The notes under the pieces are model-generated. The model worked only from the letters and a program-made list of their open reading frames with translations, did no database searches and was not told where the DNA came from. From contig CAYQOX010000046.1 in assembly GCA_964419335.1 (NCBI GenBank), forward strand, positions 1 to 32,170: a DNA stretch of 32,170 bases, written 5' to 3'. This DNA is from CAYQOX01 sp964419335. Lineage in GTDB: Bacteria > Hinthialibacterota > Hinthialibacteria > Hinthialibacterales > Hinthialibacteraceae. Below are positions 6,490 through 14,120 of the stretch, in pieces; the stretch's first letter is position 1; each line of letters begins with the position of its first letter. Made by a program: the position numbers and the translations under genes.

Positions 6490-7146
6490 ATGATTTGTGG
6501 GAACTTTTGTGGAAAATCAATCGACAATAAAGTAGATGGAATGAAAAAAAATAATTCATCAAGGAACGCGTTAGAAAACGCACGTGAAAGGGAGTGGATA
6601 CGTCTTTGCCAAGAAGGTTCCAGAGAGGCGTTCAACTTCTTGTTTAACCGGTATTATCGAGACGTATATAGTATGGCGTTCCGAATGGTGAATAAACCCG
6701 AAGTGGCCGAAGAAATTACGCAGGAAGTCTTTCTGTCCATCTATCGGGATATTAATAAATTTCAGTTTCAATCGGCGTTCACCACATGGGTGTACCGCAT
6801 CGTGCATCGGCGTACGGTGGATTATTTTCGGAAAAATAAGCAGTATTCGCAGAAGATATTTTCAATATTTCAACGGAATGAAGAAGATCAGGAATTTGAA
6901 GTGGAAGATCGTCAGCCTGGACCGTTAGATCAGACGCATGAGAAGGAAAAAGAGGCTATTGTAGAGAAGGCGATACAGTCCCTGAATGAAAAACAGCGGG
7001 AGATCATCATTTTACGTTATGTGCACCAATTGAGTTATGAAGAGATTGCGGAGATCATGCGCTGCCGGTTGGGGACGGTGAAATCAGGACTGAATCGAGC
7101 TCATAAATCGTTACAACAGATGTTGGATCCCAAAGAAATCTTTTAG
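6490..7146 (+). CDS. ECF RNA polymerase sigma factor (RpoE-like)
   Basis: 218 residues. Region 2 runs from about residue 35 to 115: REAFNFLFNRYYRDVYSMAFRM, then EEITQEVFLSIYRDINKF and FTTWVYRIVHRRTVDYFRK, which binds core polymerase and the -10 element. After a charged linker, region 4 (about 160-212) has LNEKQREIIILRYVHQLSYEEIAEIM and the recognition helix GTVKSGLNRAHKSL. The start at 6490 has GAGAAG about 9 bases upstream; an internal ATG at 6541 is also possible and loses only a non-conserved lead. Downstream come an anti-sigma factor and an RseB-like protein, so it most likely controls an envelope-stress response as RpoE/AlgU does. Confidence 0.93.
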   Translation: MICGNFCGKSIDNKVDGMKKNNSSRNALENAREREWIRLCQEGSREAFNFLFNRYYRDVYSMAFRMVNKPEVAEEITQEVFLSIYRDINKFQFQSAFTTWVYRIVHRRTVDYFRKNKQYSQKIFSIFQRNEEDQEFEVEDRQPGPLDQTHEKEKEAIVEKAIQSLNEKQREIIILRYVHQLSYEEIAEIMRCRLGTVKSGLNRAHKSLQQMLDPKEIF

Positions 7147-7298
7147 ATTTTTTTTCTTATTTAAAGAAAAGTGGGCGTGTAAAGGGTTCGTCCGTTATAA
7201 TGAGAAGAGGAAAAAGGAAGGGAATACAATCGAATCAACTTTACAAATAAAGATTGGTTTCGTATAAAGGGTTTCATAGAAGAAGCACGGTGAGAAAA

Positions 7299-7805
7299 AT
7301 GAAGAGAAAAGAGAAGAAAAAAGATCGCCGTCAACTCCTACGCCAATACCTTGAGAATGAGCTTTCCTCGAAAGAAAGGGCGTATGTGGAGTTCCAGCTC
7401 AATGAATCGGAAGAGTGGAGAGAAGAACGCCAACGGGTGGAAAACTATCTTTCTACCCTGAGAAACTTACCGCTCAAGGAGCCGGCGACGGATTTGTGGC
7501 ATGCGATCGAAGAAAAAGTCGCACAGAAGAAACCCAAACCGGTCTGGTTTCCTTGGTGGTATGCGTATCCTCGATTTGCGATGGCGAGCCACTTGGCGCT
7601 GATCGTGGTCATGTTATTTACTTCTAGCTGGTTTTTATTTGATTCCAGTTTGACTACACCGACATACCGAGTATTGACACCGGAGGAGTTGAATGGTTTT
7701 AGTATGGAGGCTGAGACATATGTTGCGGTTCATGAGATGAATGGCAACGTTTCAGCGGATTCCGAAGCCTTAATAACGCTATATACCTCAGGTTGGCCTG
7801 AATGA
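7299..7805 (+). CDS. Membrane anti-sigma factor (RseA-like by position)
   Basis: 168 residues from the ATG at 7299, which follows GGTGAG by 4 bases; the frame opens earlier at a TTG (7254) without a ribosome site. The cytoplasmic N-terminal part (1-80) is charged and helical, with LLRQYLENELSSKERAYVEF resembling the first helix of anti-sigma domains, but it has no Cys, so it is not the zinc-binding type. One membrane span lies at about 93-114, leaving roughly 50 residues outside. This topology is that of RseA: the inner part holds the sigma factor, the outer part senses stress and meets RseB. Its stop overlaps the next start (ATGA), indicating coupled translation. Direct similarity to RseA is weak, so the name rests on layout and context. 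Confidence 0.8.
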   Translation: MKRKEKKKDRRQLLRQYLENELSSKERAYVEFQLNESEEWREERQRVENYLSTLRNLPLKEPATDLWHAIEEKVAQKKPKPVWFPWWYAYPRFAMASHLALIVVMLFTSSWFLFDSSLTTPTYRVLTPEELNGFSMEAETYVAVHEMNGNVSADSEALITLYTSGWPE

Positions 7806-8866
7806 AGAAAACAACGTGTTTGATCCTCAATTTTTGTTTCATATGGTTTCTTACTCCCGCTTTTGCCGGCCAAAAGGAAGCAAAAGAGTTAGAGTATGCC
7901 CAGCGTTACCAGGAGGCCTACTCGGTTTTCCAGAAAATCCCCTATCGCGGTGTCTTTTCTTATATCGAGTATGAAAAAAAGGATCGCGACCGGGTGATGT
8001 TGAGAGTTGAGCAAAATCAGTGTCTCGACAAAAAGATAACGATTCTTTATCCCGAATACGAGAAGGATCTTCACATTCTCAAAAATGAGGAAGGGGTTTG
8101 GGGGACTCCACTTTCTAAAGAAGAGAGAGATGAAATTTCGTATGTACGTCACAATGTGCCTTGGAATTTATTTTTTTCAGAATCGGTGATTCCCAGTGAT
8201 CAACAGATTCAATTGCTTGTAAAGAATTACAATATTGAGTTGAAAGCAGGTAAGAAAGTTTTCCAAAAAGAAGCCGACCTTTTGGTTTTCACTTCCGAGT
8301 TAAGGGGCCGGCCATCGCTCCGGGTTTGGCTTGATCCAGAAAACGATATGATTTTGAAGCGGCGTTTTTTGGATTATCGAGATAAACCGAAAGAAATTTT
8401 TTATTTTGAAAAGATCGAGTATTTAGAGGAACCGCCTCAGGAGCCTTTGTCTACGGAAGCGCTCACGCTCATTTGGCCGGAGAAGGAAGAGAAAGAGGAA
8501 GAAGAAAAGCAAGTTTCCTTAAACTTTACTCCTCTAGAAATCGAGTGGCTGCCAAAAGGTTTTGAAAAAATCAAACAAGATAGGTGGAAAGATGAGCGCC
8601 ATGACCGGGTGGTCCAAACCACCAGTTACAATGATGGACTTGCTCAACTTACGGTATTTCAGCGTAAGCAGACGGAAGAAGAGCGTGAAAAACAAAAGAA
8701 AGATAAGCGGCGCGAGGATGAAGTGATCAAGGTGGATCGTTTTGGCCGCTCGATCTTCTTTATTGAAAAATGTGGATTTCGTGTATCAGCGGTGGGAGAT
8801 ATTTCTCCGCGGGCGATTTCTAAACTTTTACGTTCTGTAAATCCCTCCAAGACTTGCCGTCGATAG
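7802..8866 (+). CDS. RseB/MucB-like periplasmic regulator of sigma activity
   Basis: 354 residues. The signal peptide is clear, with a cut after AFA at about residue 22. The N-terminal domain (about 35-210) has FQKIPYRGVFSYIEYEK and SLRVWLDPENDMILKR, as in the lipoprotein-carrier-like fold of RseB. The C-terminal domain (about 245-345) has EWLPKGFEKI, YNDGLAQLTVFQRK, and a final GFRVSAVGDISPRAISKLLRSV, which parallels the small domain of MucB/RseB. In known systems RseB binds the periplasmic tail of the anti-sigma factor and shields it from DegS until lipoprotein or LPS precursors accumulate. A Glu/Lys-rich linker joins the domains and a second acidic stretch lies near 300. It overlaps the anti-sigma gene by 4 bases. 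Finding this partner outside Proteobacteria is notable. Confidence 0.8.
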   Translation: MKKTTCLILNFCFIWFLTPAFAGQKEAKELEYAQRYQEAYSVFQKIPYRGVFSYIEYEKKDRDRVMLRVEQNQCLDKKITILYPEYEKDLHILKNEEGVWGTPLSKEERDEISYVRHNVPWNLFFSESVIPSDQQIQLLVKNYNIELKAGKKVFQKEADLLVFTSELRGRPSLRVWLDPENDMILKRRFLDYRDKPKEIFYFEKIEYLEEPPQEPLSTEALTLIWPEKEEKEEEEKQVSLNFTPLEIEWLPKGFEKIKQDRWKDERHDRVVQTTSYNDGLAQLTVFQRKQTEEEREKQKKDKRREDEVIKVDRFGRSIFFIEKCGFRVSAVGDISPRAISKLLRSVNPSKTCRR

Positions 8867-8872
8867 ATTCGG

Positions 8873-9721
8873 TTACACTCCCACAAAGAGCCACACATAA
8901 ATCACCATTGCGGGGGCAACCCAAAGGTGAGAATCCATCAAATCCAGATAGCCACCAAAGCCGGTGATGGTGGAGCCTGAATCCTTGATGCCTAAATCGC
9001 GCTTCATGGCGGATTCGCAGAGATCACCAATTTGGGCAATGATGGAGATGACCAGGGTAAGGAGTGCGATTTCTGTATAGCCCCGGTTTCCCTCAAGCCA
9101 CAGGGTTTGTCCATAGAAAGAATCTTGCACAGCGGCAACGAGCAACACGAAACCGAGGGCAAAGACGGTGCCTGAAACGGCACCTTCCCAAGTTTTGTTG
9201 GGGCTAATGACGGGAGCCATTTTTCGCTTTCCAAGAAGCATCCCTCCGTAAAGAGCGAACGAATCCGTAAAAGCAGGAACAGCAAGAAGATAGAATAAGT
9301 AATTCGAACCTTGTTCCAATCCCCGTAGGTAGGTGATGCAGCCTAAAGGAATGACGAGATAGATTAAAGTCAATGCGTGGGTGGCAAATTCATCGCGGGA
9401 GCCGTGAAGGGTGAAGCGCATGGTAAGCAGGCAGCTGCCCCAAAAGAAGAGAAAGGTGCAGATGATGATCAAGGCGGTGCGCTGGACGGGTTCATAAAAA
9501 TTGGCGGTACAAAAAATGAGAAAAGGGAGGAGGAAAAGATTTTGCCACCACATGAGGAGGCGGCGTTTCTCGACCTTCATGAGGTCATAGAGTTCATCCC
9601 GGCTGGGGACTAAAAGCAGCAAGACGACCAAGGCTGTAAGCCAATGGCCATATTCCCAAAAAATTCCAGCCAAGAGGACGGGAATGAGTATTAAGCTGGA
9701 GATGATTCGACGAAGTTGCAT
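8873..9721 (-). CDS. cdsA: Phosphatidate cytidylyltransferase
   Basis: 282 residues with about eight membrane segments. It makes CDP-diacylglycerol from phosphatidate and CTP for all phospholipids. The C-terminal signature is present in variant form: SAMKRDLGIKDSGS, then TGFGGYLDLMDS, where the common form is PGHGGxxDRxDS. The His and Arg of the usual pattern are thus replaced by Phe and Leu, while both Asp residues remain. I associate this variant with planctomycete-like lineages. The KTWEGAVSG segment upstream matches the family. The gene ends 6 bases from the convergent RseB-like gene and lies downstream of uppS on the same strand, a common pairing. Confidence 0.92.
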   Translation of the reverse strand: MQLRRIISSLILIPVLLAGIFWEYGHWLTALVVLLLLVPSRDELYDLMKVEKRRLLMWWQNLFLLPFLIFCTANFYEPVQRTALIIICTFLFFWGSCLLTMRFTLHGSRDEFATHALTLIYLVIPLGCITYLRGLEQGSNYLFYLLAVPAFTDSFALYGGMLLGKRKMAPVISPNKTWEGAVSGTVFALGFVLLVAAVQDSFYGQTLWLEGNRGYTEIALLTLVISIIAQIGDLCESAMKRDLGIKDSGSTITGFGGYLDLMDSHLWVAPAMVIYVWLFVGV

Positions 9722-9855
9722 GAATTAGTTCCGTAGTAACATTAAATAGAGGTGATGGTATGTAATGAATTATAATGAAGCGGAAATCGTGGACAAGGAG
9801 AAGGAGCCCAAGCCCGGTATTCATTTATGATTTGATTGGATTTACGGAGAAACTC

Positions 9856-10656
9856 TTAGAGGGCGCCATCGATATCCACGCCGCCAAAGCGGCGGTGTCG
9901 TTTCTGATAGTTCAGGAGGGCATCGAAGAGCTGGGGTTTACGAAAATCAGGCCAGAGAGTGGGGGTGATGACGATTTCGGAGTAGGCGATTTGCCATAAG
10001 AGAAAATTGGAGATGCGCATTTCACCGCTGGTGCGGATTAATAAATCGGGTTCGGGCATAGGGTGGGTGTCGAGATAATGCTGGATGAGGTCGGGGGTAA
10101 TCTGCTCTATTTCCAGCTGATTTTGTTTGATTTCGAGGGCGATTTTTCGGATGGCGTCGGTTATTTCTTGCCGCCCGCCGTAGGAGAGAGCCAAGGTTAA
10201 CTGCATGCGGTCCCCGTTTTTGGTGATTTCGCGGGCTTTGTGTAGTGCCTTTTGTACGGGAGGAGGGAGTTCATTAAGGTGGCCAATTGAATCCAGGCGA
10301 ATGCCATTTTCGGCCATTTCTTGGATTTCCCGTTTCAGGAAGGTGCAAAGCAGGATCATGAGTGCGTTGATTTCAGAATCGGGGCGTTTCCAATTTTCGG
10401 AGGAAAAGGCATAGAGTGTAAGGTAAGAAATTTCAAGTTTTCGGCAGGTACGGACAATATCACGCACAGATTTGATGCCCGCGCGGTGTCCCTCGACGCG
10501 GGGGCGATTCATGGAACGCGCCCAGCGGCCGTTACCATCCATGATAATGGCCACATGTTTGGGTAGCCGGGTTAAATCGATACCCGCTGCTTCCGCTTCT
10601 CGGAGCAATTCTTTTTGTTCTGGAGGTAGGGTTTCGATTTCAGTAAGGCTTGTCAC
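9856..10656 (-). CDS. uppS: Undecaprenyl diphosphate synthase (isoprenyl transferase)
   Basis: 266 residues. HVAIIMDGNGRWA near residue 34 contains the catalytic Asp (Asp40) of cis-prenyltransferases, and SSENWKRPDSE and DLLIRTSGEMRISNF are the other conserved regions. It extends farnesyl diphosphate to the C55 carrier for peptidoglycan and surface sugars. The start is a GTG at 10656 with a strong GGAGAA site 7 bases upstream. cdsA follows on the same strand after 134 bases. The C-terminal WQIAYSEIVITPTLWPDF segment shows the protein is complete. Farnesyl precursor could come from the polyprenyl synthase at 17927-18898. Confidence 0.96.
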   Translation of the reverse strand: MTSLTEIETLPPEQKELLREAEAAGIDLTRLPKHVAIIMDGNGRWARSMNRPRVEGHRAGIKSVRDIVRTCRKLEISYLTLYAFSSENWKRPDSEINALMILLCTFLKREIQEMAENGIRLDSIGHLNELPPPVQKALHKAREITKNGDRMQLTLALSYGGRQEITDAIRKIALEIKQNQLEIEQITPDLIQHYLDTHPMPEPDLLIRTSGEMRISNFLLWQIAYSEIVITPTLWPDFRKPQLFDALLNYQKRHRRFGGVDIDGAL

Positions 10657-10810
10657 TGTGTTTCTCCTATTTTTGTTTCATGCTACCATGAGGGAGTGTT
10701 TGCACTCCATGCGCCAAAGAGGGGCAGGGCGAGTTTCTTATGTATGGGAATGCCGCTGGCATTCCGGATTATGGAAACTTCCACATAAAAGGCAGAATAC
10801 CAGTAGACCC

Positions 10811-11776
10811 GTGTTTATTCAACGTACACCTCAGGCTGCACCGCTTTTCTTCGCGATTGTGGGTCCCACCGCCTCGGGAAAAACTGCTCTTTCTTTGAGT
10901 GTAGCCCAAAAACTTGGTGCCGACATCCTTTGTGTGGATGCGATGCAAGTCTATCGACGGTTGGATATTGGGACGGCGAAACCCACCCGGGAAGAGCGTG
11001 CATTGGTTTTTCATTATGGGCTCGATCTTGCTTCTCCATTGGAGCATTTCAACGCCTCGAAGTATGCTCATTATGCGGAACCCATATTAAAGTGTGCTTG
11101 GGAGAAACAGAGGCCGCTGGTCTTGTGCGGGGGCACCGGTCTCTATTACCGCGCATTGCTTGAGGGTTTTTTTGAGGTGCCCGATCCTGATTCTGAGATC
11201 CGCGCAACTCTCCATGCGCGTTTGCAGAGCGAAGGAGGAGGTCAACTGTACCATGAATTGCAACAGCGTGATCCCCCAACGGCCGCGGCCATCCATCCCA
11301 ACGATAGCCGCCGGGTTTTACGCGCATTAGAGATTATTTACCAGACGGGCGAAACGGTGTCTCATTTTCGTGCGCAACAAAAGAAAAAGCCATGGTTTGC
11401 CCGCACATTTTTTCTTGGTATTCAACGAGAGCGTGAAGACCTACACTCTCTTATTGAACAACGAACAGGTTGGATGTATAGCAACGGTCTGATTGAGGAA
11501 ACCATAGAATTAATGCGTTTAGGCTGCAGGCCTGCTCATACGGTGATGCAAGCGCTGGGGTATAAGGAAGGTTACGCCTATCTGCGGGGAATAATTTCGC
11601 GAGACGAAGCGGTGGCTCAGACGATTCATGGGACTCAACGTTATGCCAAGCGACAAATGACTTGGTTTCGAAATCAGTGCCGTCCCTGTTGGATTGCTTG
11701 GGAAAATCAAAAAGATTTTCAAGAAATTGTAAATCAATCCTTGCAACTTTGGCAAAACAGTGGTACCAATAAGTAA
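10811..11776 (+). CDS. miaA: tRNA dimethylallyltransferase
   Basis: About 321 residues. It adds a dimethylallyl group to A37 of tRNAs that read UNN codons. The P-loop GPTASGKT is at residues 18-25, followed by DAMQVYRRLDIGTAKP, GGTGLYYRALLEG and, near the C-terminus, QALGYKE and TQRYAKRQMTWFR, all family signatures. The frame is open back to 10472, overlapping uppS on the other strand; the upstream part has no conserved sequence, so I start at the GTG at 10811, which gives the usual short lead before the P-loop. ATG codons at 10688 and 10709 are alternatives. hfq lies 142 bases downstream, as in many bacteria. Confidence 0.93.
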   Translation: MFIQRTPQAAPLFFAIVGPTASGKTALSLSVAQKLGADILCVDAMQVYRRLDIGTAKPTREERALVFHYGLDLASPLEHFNASKYAHYAEPILKCAWEKQRPLVLCGGTGLYYRALLEGFFEVPDPDSEIRATLHARLQSEGGGQLYHELQQRDPPTAAAIHPNDSRRVLRALEIIYQTGETVSHFRAQQKKKPWFARTFFLGIQREREDLHSLIEQRTGWMYSNGLIEETIELMRLGCRPAHTVMQALGYKEGYAYLRGIISRDEAVAQTIHGTQRYAKRQMTWFRNQCRPCWIAWENQKDFQEIVNQSLQLWQNSGTNK

Positions 11777-11918
11777 AAATGTGAATTTTGTTTCTACATT
11801 TTGTGGTTTATACCACTTGAAGTGAATAGAAAAAAATACTAACTTGATATTTGCTGGAATGGCATCGAAAATTTATTTGTAATCTTTTGGTCTGCCCTCG
11901 AGGTGAAAGGGGATTCTA

Positions 11919-12197
11919 ATGGCTGTAAAAAGTGTGATGAATATCCAGGATAGTTTTTTGAATCAGGCACGCCGTGAACGGATCGCACTCGATATTCATC
12001 TAATTGATGGCTCTGATTTGCATGGGAAAATTTCGGCATTTGATAACTTCACGGTTATTCTTATGAATGATGAGCGCGAAGAGCAATATTTGATTTACAA
12101 GCACGCGATTGCCACAGTAACACCGGCGGCAAAAACGCGCGTGCGTTGGAATCAAATGGGAGAAGGCGAACAACAAAAACCGATTCGAGGACGATAA
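11919..12197 (+). CDS. hfq: RNA chaperone Hfq
   Basis: 92 residues. NIQDSFLNQARRERIALDIHLIDG is the Sm1 entry with the Gln and Phe that line the proximal uridine pocket; LHGKISAFDNFTVIL completes Sm1 and YLIYKHAIATVTP is Sm2, close to the classic YKHA motif. The rim arginines (ARRER) are present. It forms a hexamer that helps small RNAs pair with mRNAs. The ribosome site AAAGGGGA lies about 5 bases before the ATG. The C-terminal tail is short and basic. The pairing with miaA upstream is a common ancestral order. Confidence 0.96.
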   Translation: MAVKSVMNIQDSFLNQARRERIALDIHLIDGSDLHGKISAFDNFTVILMNDEREEQYLIYKHAIATVTPAAKTRVRWNQMGEGEQQKPIRGR

Positions 12198-12503
12198 CTC
12201 CGTGCTTTCTCGTCAGCGTTAGGTTCATCGCTTGACGCTGTTTAATGGATCAGGTGAAGAATCCACGCCCGTAGGTACTCTCTTGTGCTTACGGGCGAGT
12301 TGTATTCGTTGCTTATCTCTTCGTGACTTTCTGCTTGCGTCCACTACATTGTAGTTTTCTTTATTCTTGCCCATGAATTTTTTTGATAAATTGGATATTC
12401 TTATCGGGAAGTAGGGATTTAGGAACAACGATGTTTTAAAAAGGTGAGATCGGTTCCCTTATAGCCTCGATAGATCATCTTCATTTGATTAAGGACTTGC
12501 AGA
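12198..12503. other. Intergenic stretch with two hairpins after hfq
   Basis: The first hairpin is CGTCAGCG (12211-12218) with CGCTTGACG (12229-12237), with one bulge. The second is CGCCCGTA (12266-12273) with TACGGGCG (12290-12297). Neither is followed by a clean T-run, so they could be weak terminators of miaA-hfq or parts of a 3' small RNA. I see no gene or clear promoter in the rest. Confidence 0.4.
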
Positions 12504-14090
12504 ATGAAAACTAACGATGAGCCGTGGAAAGTGCAACTTTTCTTCGTAGTTATTTATTTGCTTTTTGCTGCCGCTTATACGGCAATTTTGGTTTACGTTC
12601 ATCAAGTATCACATATCGCCTACCTGGATAAATTCCTCGTTTTTCTCATTCTCCCTATCTTTTTCTATGCCTACAATTTTCCGCGCTGGGTTTATCTTTC
12701 TTCGATGGTCATTGCGATATTGTTATCCTATTTTGGGTTGTTATGGTTTGAGAATGTATTATTGTACTCGTCCATCCAGTCGTTGATTTTTTATACCATT
12801 GTGGCGGTAATCACGGCGGAGTTTATTCATCATATTAAGAAGTCGAAGCAGGAGATGTTAAAGATGGTGGATGAGCTCTATGAGACCAATGATAAGTTGG
12901 CTCAAGAGATTAAATGCAGGAAATCGATCGAGGAAGAGCGCGATCGCCTCATTACGGCAGTCGAGCAAGCCGCTGAAGCGATCATGGTATGTGATCGAAA
13001 TGGGATGATCCAGTATGTCAATTCGGCGTTTGAAGAGATCACCGGTTATTCCCCTCAGGAGGTAATCGGGAAAAACTCCAATATACTTCATAGCGGTGTG
13101 CAAAATGAAGAATTTTATAAAAAATTGTGGGATACTCTCTTACGTGGCGAGCCGTGGAAAGGCTGTATCGTTAATCGAAAAAAGGATGGAATTCTATACA
13201 ATGAAGAGAACACCATTACCCCGGTCAAAGATCATGAAGGTCGAATTATCAATTTTGTTGCGGTTAAACGGGATATCACTATGGAGAAGATGCTCGAAGA
13301 AAAAATCCGGCAATCCCAAAAGTTGGAAGCCGTCGGGCAGCTGGCAGGGGGGATAGCGCATGACTTCAATAATCTTCTGACCACGATTTGTGGTAATTTA
13401 AGTTTGCTGGAAAAGAAGTGCAATCTTCCTGGTATGGAAAAGTACATAATGAATGCTTCGGAAGCATCGCAACGTGCGGCCAACCTTGTCAGCGAATTGC
13501 TTCTTTTTAGCCGCATGTCCCGTATTAAGCCGGTACCTGGTAACCTCAATCATTTCCTGAAAAAGATCAAGCCTATTCTTCGTTCAACCTTGGAACGCCG
13601 CATTGATTTGGAGTTCGATCTTGATCCGGAACTCCCTTTGGTTAAGTTTGATGAACATTCGATTCAATCGCTCATGATGAATATTGTCTTGAACTCGCAC
13701 GAGGCCTTGAAGAAAAGGTTTGATGTTTCCTTTGAATTTCCGCCGTCTGAGGAGGAGTGCCGGATTCAAATTTCCACTTCAACCGAAAATGTTGATATGC
13801 AATTGAATGACGGTGAGAACACACACATAACGGGTCGTTATGCCTTATTGGAAATAAGGGATACAGGGGTGGGGATGGATGCGAAAACGCGCGAGCATAT
13901 GTTTGAGCCATTTTACACCACCAAGGAAGTAGGCCAAGGTTCGGGCTTGGGGATGTCCAGTGTGTATGGAATCGTCAAGCAGCACAAGGGATCGATACAA
14001 GTCGAAAGTGAACCCAATCAGGGGACCACTTGTAAAATCTTTCTTCCCTTGGCGGAAGAGGAAGAGCCCCTCGATTCGGCGGTCTCGTGA
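12504..14090 (+). CDS. Membrane PAS sensor histidine kinase, orphan
   Basis: 528 residues. Four likely membrane helices span residues 11-106 with very short loops. A helical linker (about 110-150) leads to a PAS domain (about 150-260), with the PAS sequences IQYVNSAFEEITGYS and KNSNILHSG. The phospho-acceptor histidine is His286 in LAGGIAHDFNNLLTTI, the 4-type H box. The ATPase domain has the N box MMNIVLNSHEAL (Asn393), G1 DTGVGMD (453-459), EPFYTTKEVGQGSGLGMSSVYGI for F and G2 boxes, and a terminal GTTCKIFLPL. It should autophosphorylate in response to a signal in the membrane or cytosol. No response regulator is adjacent and no receiver domain is fused. AAGGA about 8 bases upstream supports the start. 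It converges on the speDE fusion. Confidence 0.92.
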   Translation: MKTNDEPWKVQLFFVVIYLLFAAAYTAILVYVHQVSHIAYLDKFLVFLILPIFFYAYNFPRWVYLSSMVIAILLSYFGLLWFENVLLYSSIQSLIFYTIVAVITAEFIHHIKKSKQEMLKMVDELYETNDKLAQEIKCRKSIEEERDRLITAVEQAAEAIMVCDRNGMIQYVNSAFEEITGYSPQEVIGKNSNILHSGVQNEEFYKKLWDTLLRGEPWKGCIVNRKKDGILYNEENTITPVKDHEGRIINFVAVKRDITMEKMLEEKIRQSQKLEAVGQLAGGIAHDFNNLLTTICGNLSLLEKKCNLPGMEKYIMNASEASQRAANLVSELLLFSRMSRIKPVPGNLNHFLKKIKPILRSTLERRIDLEFDLDPELPLVKFDEHSIQSLMMNIVLNSHEALKKRFDVSFEFPPSEEECRIQISTSTENVDMQLNDGENTHITGRYALLEIRDTGVGMDAKTREHMFEPFYTTKEVGQGSGLGMSSVYGIVKQHKGSIQVESEPNQGTTCKIFLPLAEEEEPLDSAVS

Positions 14091-14120
14091 TCAAACGGGA
14101 AGAGTGCCGCGGTCTCTCCC

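Noticed and set aside
7196..7201. TATAAT between the sigma and anti-sigma genes
   Set aside because: No -35 element at a suitable distance and no extended -10, so a separate promoter is not supported.
10472..10810. Open 5' extension of miaA overlapping uppS on the other strand
   Set aside because: It has no similarity to the family, lies antisense to uppS for most of its length, and the GTG at 10811 gives the normal N-terminal spacing before the P-loop.
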